This document shows positions 24,398-32,970 of a stretch of DNA of 64,000 nucleotides, piece by piece. Position numbers and translations under genes: made by a program. The stretch's first letter is position 1. Each line of letters starts with the position of its first letter. This DNA comes from Micromonospora_J zhanjiangensis. Lineage in GTDB: Bacteria > Actinomycetota > Actinomycetes > Mycobacteriales > Micromonosporaceae. The notes below the pieces were generated by a model. That model saw only the letters and a list, made by a program, of their open reading frames with translations. It did no database searches and had not been told where the DNA came from. The stretch spans positions 1 to 64,000 of the forward strand of contig NZ_JBHSBN010000008.1 of assembly GCF_042650605.1 (NCBI RefSeq). Direction: 5' to 3'.

Positions 24398-25467
24398 ACC
24401 CGGATCCCCGTCCGCCGCCACCGGCCCCAGCGCAGCCGGTGCTCGACCCGGTCGGTGAACTCCCGGACCGGCAGCGGCAGCCGCGGCGGCCGGGCGCCGT
24501 CGACCTGCCGGGCGTAGCGCCGCCACTCCCGGCTCGCCCGGGCCTCGCCGGAGAGGCTGGTCGCCAACGCGGCCAACTCGGCAGACTCGCCGGACGGCTC
24601 CGCGCCGGCCCGACCCAACCGGTACGACCGGCAGGCCACCGCGAGCGCCTCGCGTGCCAGCGCGGCCCGTGCGGTGTCGTGCAGCCGGTCCGAACCGGCG
24701 ATCCGGTCACCGTCCTCGGTGAACAGGATCTCGAACACCCGACGCCGCTCGCGCACGTCCCGGAGCATCCCGCCGAACTGCTGGACGTGCATGTTCTCCC
24801 CGTGGATGCGGTAGTACGCCTGGTCGGCGCCGTTGACCCGACCGACCGCGCCGCGGGTGGCGGCGCGCAGCCAGAGCAGGAAGTCGGCGCCGTGCGGCAC
24901 CCGGGCGTCGTAGCCGACCAGCTTGCGCAGGACGGCGGTGCGCATCACCACCTCGGGGGTGGCGACCGGGTTGGTGGCCAGCGCGAGGTTCTCGGCCAGC
25001 CACTGCGGGCCGGTCCAGACCGACCACGAGGTCGGCCGCAGCCGGGGCTTCGGCGGCCGGTCGGCGAAGCCGGCCGAGAAGCCGTAGACGAAGGCCGTGT
25101 CCGGCAACGCCGCCAGCAGCGCGGTGGACCGGGCCAGCGAGCCGGGGGAGAGCAGGTCGTCGGCGGAGAGCAGCACGACGTACTCGCCGTCGACGGCGGC
25201 CAGGCCCTCGTTGTACGTGGCGATGTGGCCCCGGTTCTCCCGGTGCGCGATCAGCCGTACCCGAGGGTCGGCGGAAAGCTCGCGGGCCACCTCGGCGCTG
25301 CCGTCCGGCGACGCGTCGTCGACGATCAGGACGTCCACCTCGACGCCCGACTGGGACAGCACGCTGTGCACGCACTCGGGCAGGTAGTGGCCGTAGTTGT
25401 AGCAGGGGATCACCACCGAGACGGTGGGTCTGGTGGTCAGGGGTCGCGGTCTGATCCGGGTCACCAT
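24394..25467 (-). CDS. GT2-family glycosyltransferase
   Basis: A 357-residue protein. The GT-A domain starts TVSVVIPCYNYGHYLPECV, has LIVDDASPDGSAEVA and the acidic motif LLSADDLLSPGSL. The middle segment VPHGADFLLWLRAA is the acceptor-side motif seen in capsule and exopolysaccharide GT2 enzymes, and YRIHGENMH follows. The C-terminal 90 residues are helical and Arg-rich, probably for membrane association. The ATG at 25467 opens a four-gene minus-strand unit with the ABC exporter and the WsaF-like enzyme, so it likely helps build the exporter's cargo. Confidence 0.9.
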   Translation of the reverse strand: MVTRIRPRPLTTRPTVSVVIPCYNYGHYLPECVHSVLSQSGVEVDVLIVDDASPDGSAEVARELSADPRVRLIAHRENRGHIATYNEGLAAVDGEYVVLLSADDLLSPGSLARSTALLAALPDTAFVYGFSAGFADRPPKPRLRPTSWSVWTGPQWLAENLALATNPVATPEVVMRTAVLRKLVGYDARVPHGADFLLWLRAATRGAVGRVNGADQAYYRIHGENMHVQQFGGMLRDVRERRRVFEILFTEDGDRIAGSDRLHDTARAALAREALAVACRSYRLGRAGAEPSGESAELAALATSLSGEARASREWRRYARQVDGARPPRLPLPVREFTDRVEHRLRWGRWRRTGIRV

Positions 25468-25771
25468 CGGCGGGTGCCCACCTCGTCCGGTGGCGCCACG
25501 ATCCGTTCCTCCAACGCCTTGTCCTCCCACTCCGTGGACACAGAGGGCGATCGTCCGACCGCGTCGAGCAATCAGGCTGCCGTATCCGGCGCGGCGCGCA
25601 CAACGGCCGCTCGCCCGCAAACGCTGTCCGGTAGGCGACTTCCGATCACTGGACCGGCCCCTCGCCCGGGCCTCGGCCTCGCTCCGGTGTAGGTGATTGC
25701 CGTCAGAGGGGTGGGATGGCGATACGGCCAATGCTTCCAGGAAAATGGTACCGCATGGTACTGTGATGCCC
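25468..25771. promoter_or_regulatory. Divergent spacer; inverted/direct repeat operator before the antitoxin gene
   Basis: This is a 304-base region between the glycosyltransferase and the toxin-antitoxin pair. The first 230 bases show nothing recognisable. At 25745-25761 the heptamer ATGGTAC occurs twice in direct orientation, 10 bp apart. The inner part also reads as the inverted repeat GTACC-GCAT-GGTAC (25748-25761). It abuts the antitoxin start, the usual place for an autoregulatory site of a Phd/YefM system. Confidence 0.5.
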
Positions 25772-26071
25772 ATGGTGACGATGACTTTGCGGGAGTTCCG
25801 GGACGGCGCCGGTCGGGTGCTGGAGGCGGTCGAGCGCACGCACGAGCCGGTGATCATTACGAAGTACGAGCGTCCGGTCGCGGTGCTGATCGGCATCGAC
25901 GAGTGGGAGGAGTTGGAGGCGTTCCGCGACCGCAAGGACTCCGCCGCGATCGCTCGGTCCCGGGCCGAGGGCGAGTTCGTGCCGCTGGCTGCGGCGTTGG
26001 AGTCGCTTGGCGTCGATCCTCGTGAGGTCGAGGCGCTGCTGGCGGACCGGGCGAGCAGCGAGGCGGCGTGA
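25772..26071 (+). CDS. Phd/YefM-family antitoxin
   Basis: A 99-residue protein whose N-terminal 60 residues fit the Phd/YefM fold: MTLREFRDGAGRVLEAV, then PVIITKYERPVAVLIGIDEWEEL. The C-terminal half is acidic and Ala-rich (AEGEFVPLAAALESLGVDPREVEALL) and should wrap the toxin. I choose the ATG at 25772; another ATG two codons earlier is in frame, and no ribosome site is seen, so a leaderless message is possible. The stop overlaps the toxin GTG (GTGA). It probably represses its own promoter through the repeat just upstream. Confidence 0.88.
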   Translation: MVTMTLREFRDGAGRVLEAVERTHEPVIITKYERPVAVLIGIDEWEELEAFRDRKDSAAIARSRAEGEFVPLAAALESLGVDPREVEALLADRASSEAA

Positions 26072-26313
26072 AGGTCCAGGTTGACCGCGATGTGCTGGTC
26101 TGGCTGCACAAGCAGCCGCGCAATGTCTTCCTGACAGTCCTGGGCGCGATCCTCGGCCTGGTTGCCGATCCGACTCCGCAGAGCTCCACCGATCTGCGTG
26201 ACGGCTCCGGCCGCCGGCTGCGGGTCGGTGACTACCGGGTGATCTATCGCCTTGACGGGGACGAGTTGACCGTGCACGCGGTCGGGCACCGTAAGGACGT
26301 CTACGACAACTGA
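26068..26313 (+). CDS. RelE/ParE-family toxin
   Basis: An 81-residue protein of the RelE/ParE fold. It begins VKVQVDRDVLVWLHKQP and ends with the family pattern RRLRVGDYRVIYRLDGDEL and HAVGHRKDVYDN. In RelE enzymes the C-terminal Arg/Tyr/His cluster cleaves ribosome-bound mRNA. Here Arg, His and Tyr are present in GHRKDVYDN, which is compatible with an active toxin. The GTG overlaps the antitoxin stop. Target (mRNA or gyrase) is not distinguishable without a comparison. Confidence 0.87.
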   Translation: MKVQVDRDVLVWLHKQPRNVFLTVLGAILGLVADPTPQSSTDLRDGSGRRLRVGDYRVIYRLDGDELTVHAVGHRKDVYDN

Positions 26314-26348
26314 CCGCCGGAGGGCGCACTCCCGCAGAACCGCGTGGG

Positions 26349-27035
26349 TCAGGGGCGGCGCAGGCGGGACATCAGGAGTTGGTCCAGCTCCGGGCCGAGG
26401 TCCTGCGGGTCGACGTCGCCCTCGTAGACCAGGGCGACCTGTCCGGGGTCCAGGTCGGGTGAGAGGCAGTAGGAGAGGATGCCGCCGCCGTCGGTGCAGA
26501 GCTGCAGCAGCCGGGTCGAGGCGATGTCGGCCTCCCAGTCGGGGATGCCGTCCGGCCAGTCGGAGAGGTCGGCCAGGGTGTCCATGTGCCGGGGCCGGAC
26601 CGGGCCGTAGCTGAGCCGGCTGCCGGAGACGAAACCGGCGTGCACGGTCCGCAGGAACTCCCGCAACGGTTCGGGGAAGCTGTCCCAGAACGGCGGCGGG
26701 TCGCCGAAGCTGCCCGGGTCGTAGCCGACCCAGCAGGCGAGTCGGCCGTTGTCCCCGGGTGCGGCGTAGAGCAGGACGGGACAGTCGTCGATGATGCCGG
26801 TGCGGACGTCGACGAACCGGGTGCGCAGCGCCTCGGCGAACCGGGGCAGCAGGCCGAGCAGGCCCGGGTTCCACAGCGCCAGGGCGGTCGCCAGGCGGGC
26901 CGCCGGGTCGGTGCCGTGGGCGATGGGCAGCCACGGCTCGGGGAGCCGGTCCAGGTCGGCGGAGTCGGGTCTGACCAGGGTGGGTGGCGTGCCGTCCAGC
27001 GCCGCCGCGACCTCGACGGGATCGGCCTCGGTCAC
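26349..27035 (-). CDS. SUKH/SMI1-KNR4-like protein, probable immunity protein
   Basis: A 228-residue soluble acidic protein. FWDSFPEPLREFLRTVHAGF in the middle and LLQLCTDGGGILSYCLSP near the C-terminus resemble the SUKH (SMI1/KNR4) pattern, in which a short loop plus a Gly-rich strand precedes an acidic end (here VALVYEGDVDPQDL). The family match is by eye and moderate. SUKH proteins are common immunity proteins of nuclease toxins. The GTG at 27035 has GGAGGGGGG upstream, and the gene starts only 14 bases after the stop of the secreted HNH-like protein, in the same direction. That context is the main reason for the immunity call. Confidence 0.62.
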   Translation of the reverse strand: MTEADPVEVAAALDGTPPTLVRPDSADLDRLPEPWLPIAHGTDPAARLATALALWNPGLLGLLPRFAEALRTRFVDVRTGIIDDCPVLLYAAPGDNGRLACWVGYDPGSFGDPPPFWDSFPEPLREFLRTVHAGFVSGSRLSYGPVRPRHMDTLADLSDWPDGIPDWEADIASTRLLQLCTDGGGILSYCLSPDLDPGQVALVYEGDVDPQDLGPELDQLLMSRLRRP

Positions 27036-27049
27036 CTCGCCCCCCTCCG

Positions 27050-27955
27050 TCAACCTTGGATCTTCAGCAGTTTGTCGATGATATCTTGCAGCTGCTCGCG
27101 GACCTGTTCGGTCAGGGCGAGCTGGTCGGTCCGCCACGTCTCGTCGACCCCGGACATGCCGGCCACGCTGCGGGACTGCTTCGACTTGTTCGCCTTGTCC
27201 GACAGCCACTGGAAGTTCACCGGGGCGCGGGTGACCACGTACATGTTCTCCGGGCTCAGCCGGGTGAAGCCCGGCATGTTGACGATCTGCGCCAGCGGCA
27301 CGATGTGGTCCGGCGACGCCTTGGCCAGGCCGGTGGCGCTGGTCCCGTACACGTAGCCCGTCGACGGCGGGTACGCCGAGTCCGGAGCCCCGATCGTCGG
27401 CCGCGGCGCGCCGCGCAGGATGGCGCTGCCGATCTGCGCCGGGTTGTCGTAGCGCAGGACGTCGTAGAGCGGCCGGAGCGGGCTGCCCTTGGGCACCGTC
27501 CAGTTCTTCCCGGTCGGCGGCGGCGCGGGCGGGGTCCAGTTCGGCGGGATGCCCGCCTTCGCCGCGACGATCTTCGCCCGGACGTCGCTCGGGACCGGTT
27601 GCAGCGCCAGCGACGTGTTCGCGGCGTCGGCCAGCGCGTTCATCGCGTCGATGCAGGTCCTGAGGTTGGCATTGACCGTGACCTTCTCGGCCTCGAGCTG
27701 CTTCGCCTCGAGGTTGTAGGCCGCGTAGGCGCCCGCCTGCCGGGGCAGCTCGAAGGTGTGTGGCCGGGCGTTGTGCGCGCTGATCCGCTGTTGCAGCGAC
27801 AGCACCGCGGCCGTCTGGGCCGCGCACAGACTCCCCGGGGGCGACGGCGCGGCGGATGCCGGCGTGCCCAGGGCGAGCAGCAGGACGAACGCGGCGAGGG
27901 CCGCCAGGGTCTTCCTCGCCGGCAGCCTCGCGGGCCGGATACTCGATGTCGGCAC
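27050..27955 (-). CDS. Secreted HNH-like nuclease, putative toxin
   Basis: A 301-residue protein. A Sec signal peptide spans about residues 11-36 (ARKTLAALAAFVLLLALG, then PASAA). Residues 45-115 are alpha-helical with two lone cysteines (Cys44, Cys101). A Pro-rich linker (about 138-160) leads to a C-terminal domain with DHIVPL (Asp216, His217), LSPENM (Asn237) and VNFQWLSDKANKSK (Asn247, Asn256). This is an HNH/HNN nuclease layout as in bacterial toxin tips. The GTG at 27955 is supported by GGAGGGTGGG. No delivery domain beyond the signal peptide is seen. With the SUKH-like gene immediately downstream I infer a secreted toxin-immunity pair. A housekeeping nuclease for DNA scavenging is the alternative. 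Confidence 0.7.
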   Translation of the reverse strand: MPTSSIRPARLPARKTLAALAAFVLLLALGTPASAAPSPPGSLCAAQTAAVLSLQQRISAHNARPHTFELPRQAGAYAAYNLEAKQLEAEKVTVNANLRTCIDAMNALADAANTSLALQPVPSDVRAKIVAAKAGIPPNWTPPAPPPTGKNWTVPKGSPLRPLYDVLRYDNPAQIGSAILRGAPRPTIGAPDSAYPPSTGYVYGTSATGLAKASPDHIVPLAQIVNMPGFTRLSPENMYVVTRAPVNFQWLSDKANKSKQSRSVAGMSGVDETWRTDQLALTEQVREQLQDIIDKLLKIQG

Positions 27956-28106
27956 GTCGCCCACCCTCCGTCGAATCCGCGGACACCCGGCATGGTAACC
28001 ACCCGCTCCAACATGGAGTGTGCGCCCGGTTGCCCGGCCCGGATAGCCTTTGAGGCTCGGCCCAACCGTTACAGGGGTGCCGGGCCCGGCCAGTGGGGAG
28101 TCGCGA

Positions 28107-29075
28107 ATGTCGCAGCCGGACGATCGGGCGGTCCCGCCGGAGCCGCAGGACGGCGATGGTCGGGGAGCAGAGAGCGCGCCGCCGGAATCGCGGGCCGGTG
28201 ACGGCCCGAACCCGGCTGCCGTGCCGCCGGAATCGCGGGCGGGTGACGGTCCGGGGGCGGCTGCTGTGCCGCCGGGATCGCAGGCCGGCGACGCTACCGG
28301 TCCGGACGCTGTGCCGCCGGGATCGCAGGCCGGCGACGGTCCGGGGCCGGATGCCACGTTGCCCGGCACGTCGTCGTCCCCGGAGGGGCCGCCGCCCGCG
28401 CCGCTGGGTACGCCACCACCCGATGTCCCGGGCGCCAAAAGGCCACCGGCGCAGGTGTCGGCTCCGTCCGGGCCGTCTGGGCAGGTGTCGGGTTCGCCAG
28501 GCCCGTCGTGGCCGGCCGGGCAGGTGTCTGGTCCGCCGGGCTCGCCGTGGCCGGTGGGGCCGACGTCGGGGCCCGGCCCGTCGTACGGCCAGGCGGTGGC
28601 GCCGCCCGGTCCGGCGGTGGCGCGGCGGTCGGGCGGGGCGTGGAAGTGGTGGTTGATCGGCGGGGTGGCCGCCGTGCTGGCCCTGGTGATCACGGCCGGG
28701 GTGGTCGGCTGGGTGCTGGTGGCCCGGGCGAACAGCGACGAGGCGAAGATCCAGCGGTTGGCCGGCGACTTCGCCGCGGCGGTCGACCGGGACGACCAAG
28801 GCAAGATCCTCAGCCTGCTCTGCGCGGCGGAGGCCGCCGACATCACCGAGGACGACGACTACGACCCGGCCGAGGGTGGGCCGGTCGTCAGCCCGGGCCC
28901 GACGCGGCCGGTGAAGACCTCCGACATCACGGTAACCGGTGACGCCGCAAGTGCCCGGGTGAGCCGTCCCGGCCAGCCGGACACAACCCTGCACTTCCGG
29001 AAGGAGTCGGGACACTGGAGGGTCTGCGACCCGTCCGGTGAGGGATCCGGCGCGACTCCGACCCCCACCGGCTGA
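28107..29075 (+). CDS. Single-pass membrane protein with Pro-rich repeats and small extracellular domain
   Basis: A 322-residue protein. The cytoplasmic N-terminal ~190 residues are disordered and built from repeats rich in Pro, Gly, Ser and Asp. One membrane helix follows (WWLIGGVAAVLALVITAGVV, near residue 200-220). The extracellular ~100 residues (ANSDEAKIQRLAGDFAAAVD, LSLLCAAEA, then strands ending HFRKESGHWRVCDP) look like a small NTF2-like/DUF4878-type fold with two cysteines. The ATG at 28107 is preferred, with GGGAG upstream. Function is unknown. It is divergent from the HNH-like toxin gene. Confidence 0.75.
   Translation: MSQPDDRAVPPEPQDGDGRGAESAPPESRAGDGPNPAAVPPESRAGDGPGAAAVPPGSQAGDATGPDAVPPGSQAGDGPGPDATLPGTSSSPEGPPPAPLGTPPPDVPGAKRPPAQVSAPSGPSGQVSGSPGPSWPAGQVSGPPGSPWPVGPTSGPGPSYGQAVAPPGPAVARRSGGAWKWWLIGGVAAVLALVITAGVVGWVLVARANSDEAKIQRLAGDFAAAVDRDDQGKILSLLCAAEAADITEDDDYDPAEGGPVVSPGPTRPVKTSDITVTGDAASARVSRPGQPDTTLHFRKESGHWRVCDPSGEGSGATPTPTG
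28131..28355 (+). repeat. Five 45-bp in-frame tandem repeats
   Basis: Residues 9-83 of the membrane protein are five consecutive 15-residue units, from VPPEPQDGDGRGAES through VPPESRAGDGPGAAA to VPPGSQAGDGPGPDA. The DNA units are 45 bp and well conserved in the last four. A second, looser repeat (GQVSGSPGPSWPA, GQVSGPPGSPWPV) follows further downstream. Such arrays change length readily. Confidence 0.85.
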
Positions 29076-29322
29076 CCGCCGGTCCGCGGGACTTTATCGG
29101 GACGCCCCCGTCCTCGATCTTCGCCAAGCGTTGCCGGTGTAGGGCTTCAACCGCCGAGCGGATCCCGCATCGACACATTGAAGATCACGACGAGTGGTGT
29201 CAGGTCTCGGGTATCCGTGGATTCATCCGGTTTGTGATTGCAGGATGTGACGCCCGTTTACACGCAGCGTGCGTCCTCTGTAGAGTTCCGCCGTCGTTCG
29301 AACTGAAGACGGGGGCTCGGCG

Positions 29323-32300
29323 GTGGCTTGTCGCGGTAGACGTGTGCGCTCGGACTGGAACAGGTCGCTTACCCGGACCCTCGGCGCGGTGGTGAGCATG
29401 CTGCTCATCACGACAGGTGCGGCCTGGGTCGAACCGGCGGTGCCCGCCCGGGCGGCCCCCGCCGCGCCGGCCCGGCCGGCCACGGCCCCCGACGAGAGGT
29501 CGGCCGTGGCCGCCGCGAAGAGGTCGGGTGAGCAGGTAGAGGTGCTCTCGGCGCGTACCGAGCTCACACAGGTGTTCGCCAAGCCCACCGGCGGCCTCGT
29601 TGCCGAGTCTGCGGTCGAACCGCAGCGGGTGCGCCAGGCGGACGGGTCGTGGGCCGACATCGACCTCTCCCTGCGCCGCGGCGGCGACGGCCTGCTGCGT
29701 CCGGTCGCCTCGACGGCCGACGTGCGGTTCTCGACGGGCGGATCGGAGGCGCTGGTCACGCTCACTCGTGGCAGCTCGTCGTTCTCGCTGACCTGGCCCA
29801 CTCCGCTGCCCGCGCCGTCGGTGTCCGGCGACTCGGCGACGTACCCCGAGGTGAAACCCGGCGTCGATCTCGTGGTGCGGGCAACCGTGCGAGGGTTCAG
29901 CCACGTGCTCGTGATCAAGACTGCGGCGGCGGCCGGCGACCCGTCGCTGCGTGAGATCAAGCTCCGTCTCGGCGGGGACGCCGACGTGCAGCGGTTGCCG
30001 GACGGGTCGCTGCGTGCGGTCGTCCAGGGACGGGAGATCGCTACCGCTGAGCCGGCGTTGATGTGGGATTCAGCGAGCGCGGCACCGGCCGAGATGCGTT
30101 CATCGGTGACCGGCTCGGGGGACGGGGCGCGGACGGCGCCGGTCACGACCGAGGTCTCCGACAGCGAGCTGCTGCTGAAGCCGGATCAGGCAATGTTGAC
30201 CGACGGCCGGGCACGCTTCCCCATCTTCATCGATCCAGCCTGGTCGACGGGCAAGTCTCGGTGGGCCTATTCGAACAACGCGAACAAAACCAACGACGAC
30301 CTGTCGAACGCCAGGGTCGGCCGCAACCCGGTGGACGGAGTGCTGTACCGCTCGTACTTCGACTTCCCGCTGTCGGCGTTGAAGGGCAAGTACATCTACA
30401 AGGCGTACGTGCAGATGGTGTTGGACCACTCGCACTCGTGCGAGGACACGATCACACACCTGTTCCACACCAACGGGATCACCTCCACACCACGGTCGAA
30501 ATGGGCGCCGGCACTGAACAAATGGATCGGCCAGGCGTACTCGCACGGCAACGAGGACGACGGCTGCGGGGCGAAGGATCCGGACATGACCGTCAACTTC
30601 ACCAATGACGGCGTGCGGGAGCTCATCCAGACGCATGCCAAGAACCAGTGGACCAACGTCACCCTCGGTTTCTGCGCCTGCGGTGACATCCACGGGGTGA
30701 ACGAGTCGGATCAGAAGCGCTGGAAGCGGTACTTCCCGAACAAGGCCAAGCTGATCGTCGACTTCGACTCCTACCCGGGCGCGCCGATCAACCCACAGGT
30801 CGGCGGGGTGGCCTGCACGCCAGGTTTGCGGCTGACCGTGGGCACCAAGACCCCCACCCTGTCGGCGATCTTCCCGGACGCCGACACCACCCAGGCGCTG
30901 CGAACCGAGTACGAACTGCTCCAGGTGCCCGCCTCGGGAACGTACAACGACTCGACGCCGCGGATGACGCCGCCGGCCGGCACCTCGGTGCCCGCCGGTG
31001 GCCGGTCCACCACCGCCGCGCTGCCCGCGCTGGCCGAGGCATTCCCACCGGTCGTGTACGCCTTCCGGGCCCGGTCCACCGACCCGGCACCCTACAACCA
31101 GGGCAGTTTGCCGTCCCAGTGGTGTGAATTCACCGTGGACACCCACGTACCGAATGTGACGGCGGCGCTCTCCGGACCGACACCGGTGCCCGGTCAGGTC
31201 GCTCCGGTGACCATAACCACGACGGACACGACGGTGACGAAGTTCCGCTACGGCTGGTCGAGCCCACCCACCACGGAAGTCGACCCCGAGCCGCCGACCA
31301 GCGCTTGGAAGAGATCCGCGTCCGTCTCGCCGACGGTGCCCAAGTACGGCCGCAACGTCCTCTACGTGGCCGCGGTCGACGGTGCGGGCAACGTCGGCTA
31401 CGGCTCGATCGAGTTCGTCGCGAACCGGCCGTCACCCGCAGTAGCCCGCTGGGGTCTGGACAGCTATCCCGGCGTCACACAGGCTCAGGCACTGGCCGAC
31501 AGCCAGCCCGCCCTCGGCGGCGACACCCCGCTCACGGCCGGAAACGTCTCCTGGGCCAACGACATCCATATCGTCGGTGGCAGCACGGTCAGCCTGAACG
31601 GCACCTCGTCCTATCTCCAGGCTCCGACGCCCGTGGTGGACACGACGAAGTCGTACGGGGTGTCGGCCTGGGTCCGGCTGTCCGCCCTACCCACCCAGAA
31701 CATGGCGATCGCCACCCAATCGGGCACCTGCATCTACGGCTTCTATTTCGGCGCGACGGTCTCGGCGGGCGCAGCCAGGTGGAACGTGACCACCCGGCAG
31801 ACCGACTGCGGCGGATCGGCCTCGTACACCTCGCTGGCGGCCCCGAATCCGATCACCTCCGCCGATGTCGGTCGCTGGCAGCACGTCGCCGTCTCCTACG
31901 ACGAGGCCGCGCGGACGCTGACCCTGTTCGTCGACGGCCGTCCGGTTGCCTCGACGCCCTGGGCCACCGCCTGGAGCGCCACCAATCCGTTCCAGGTGGG
32001 GCGGTTGCTGGTCGGTACGACCGCCAACAACTACTTCGCCGGGGCGTTGTCCGACGTCCAGGTCTTCGACCGGGCGCTGGTCGACCAGGACTTCACCGGC
32101 CAGCTCGCCTCCGACCCATCCTCGGGTGGGGTCGACGAGCCAGGCTTCCTCACCCCGGTGAAGGTCGGCAACTGGAACTTCCAGGGCGCACTGTCCTGCT
32201 ACCAGCCGACGACAGACCCCGAGCTGTGCAGTGTGCTGAATGCCGGAAAGTTTCCCCAACGTCTGGCGATGACACCGGGCAGCGTGATCGGGCACGGCTA

Positions 32301-32970
32301 CCAAGGTAACGGGCTGCTGCTGGACCGCCAGGGTGTTGACGATCCGAGCCAGGCCACTACGGAATACGCCAAGTCGCAAAAGAACGTCGGCACCGACTCG
32401 ATGCCGCTGTGGCAGGACGCCCGTGTGGTCCGTACCGACCAATCGTTCTCGGTCTCGGCCTGGGTCAACCCCAGTGAGCTGAACATGATGACCGCTGTTT
32501 CGCAGATGGGCGCCAAGCAGTCGGCCTTCTACCTGTGTGAGCGTCGGTTCGACGTCAACGGCACGATGGAACATCGGTGGACCTTCGACGTCTTCGGATC
32601 CGACAACGACGATCTGCAGGGCAAAACGGTGCGCGCCACGATGCAGTCCCGGGTGATGACCGAGGACGACCTGGCCACCTGGACCCACCTGGTGGGGGTC
32701 TTCGACCGGTCCCGGCGTGAGGTCCGGCTCTACATCAACGGCGCGTTGGAGCAGACCACCACGTTCGGGTCGGGCGCATTCACTAACGGCTTCGACTCGA
32801 CCGGTCCCCTCACCGTGGGCGCGGGCCGGTTCACCTTCCCCGGCCAGAGCACCAATCTGGTGGACCTCTGGCAGGGCGGCATCGACGAGGTCAACCTCTT
32901 TCAGGGCGCCTTGTCGGACGCCGACGTGAAACTCCTCTTCGACTCCCAATCGCTCGACACGGCCGAATGA
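29323..32970 (+). CDS. Secreted LamG/DNRLRE-type protein coupled to the RHS toxin
   Basis: A 1215-residue exported protein. The N-terminus has a basic start and a hydrophobic segment (LGAVVSMLLITTGAAWV, near residue 25-42) ending at PARA. Residues about 290-480 (WAYSNNANKTNDDLSNARVG, RSYFDFPLSALKGKYI) form a DNRLRE-like beta domain with several cysteines. An Ig/fibronectin-like stretch follows, then two LamG jellyroll domains (SYGVSAWVRLSALPTQNMAI at ~770 and SFSVSAWVNPSELNMM at ~1040). The stop overlaps the RHS gene's ATG (ATGA). Proteins of this kind regularly precede RHS proteins in actinobacteria; a cell-surface docking or carrier role is inferred. The start is GTG 29323 with GGGGG upstream, and GTG 29344 is possible. 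Confidence 0.85.
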   Translation: MACRGRRVRSDWNRSLTRTLGAVVSMLLITTGAAWVEPAVPARAAPAAPARPATAPDERSAVAAAKRSGEQVEVLSARTELTQVFAKPTGGLVAESAVEPQRVRQADGSWADIDLSLRRGGDGLLRPVASTADVRFSTGGSEALVTLTRGSSSFSLTWPTPLPAPSVSGDSATYPEVKPGVDLVVRATVRGFSHVLVIKTAAAAGDPSLREIKLRLGGDADVQRLPDGSLRAVVQGREIATAEPALMWDSASAAPAEMRSSVTGSGDGARTAPVTTEVSDSELLLKPDQAMLTDGRARFPIFIDPAWSTGKSRWAYSNNANKTNDDLSNARVGRNPVDGVLYRSYFDFPLSALKGKYIYKAYVQMVLDHSHSCEDTITHLFHTNGITSTPRSKWAPALNKWIGQAYSHGNEDDGCGAKDPDMTVNFTNDGVRELIQTHAKNQWTNVTLGFCACGDIHGVNESDQKRWKRYFPNKAKLIVDFDSYPGAPINPQVGGVACTPGLRLTVGTKTPTLSAIFPDADTTQALRTEYELLQVPASGTYNDSTPRMTPPAGTSVPAGGRSTTAALPALAEAFPPVVYAFRARSTDPAPYNQGSLPSQWCEFTVDTHVPNVTAALSGPTPVPGQVAPVTITTTDTTVTKFRYGWSSPPTTEVDPEPPTSAWKRSASVSPTVPKYGRNVLYVAAVDGAGNVGYGSIEFVANRPSPAVARWGLDSYPGVTQAQALADSQPALGGDTPLTAGNVSWANDIHIVGGSTVSLNGTSSYLQAPTPVVDTTKSYGVSAWVRLSALPTQNMAIATQSGTCIYGFYFGATVSAGAARWNVTTRQTDCGGSASYTSLAAPNPITSADVGRWQHVAVSYDEAARTLTLFVDGRPVASTPWATAWSATNPFQVGRLLVGTTANNYFAGALSDVQVFDRALVDQDFTGQLASDPSSGGVDEPGFLTPVKVGNWNFQGALSCYQPTTDPELCSVLNAGKFPQRLAMTPGSVIGHGYQGNGLLLDRQGVDDPSQATTEYAKSQKNVGTDSMPLWQDARVVRTDQSFSVSAWVNPSELNMMTAVSQMGAKQSAFYLCERRFDVNGTMEHRWTFDVFGSDNDDLQGKTVRATMQSRVMTEDDLATWTHLVGVFDRSRREVRLYINGALEQTTTFGSGAFTNGFDSTGPLTVGAGRFTFPGQSTNLVDLWQGGIDEVNLFQGALSDADVKLLFDSQSLDTAE

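Noticed and set aside
28131..28355. Possible CRISPR array because of regularly spaced repeats.
   Set aside because: The units are contiguous 45-bp coding repeats in frame, with no unique spacers and no cas genes.
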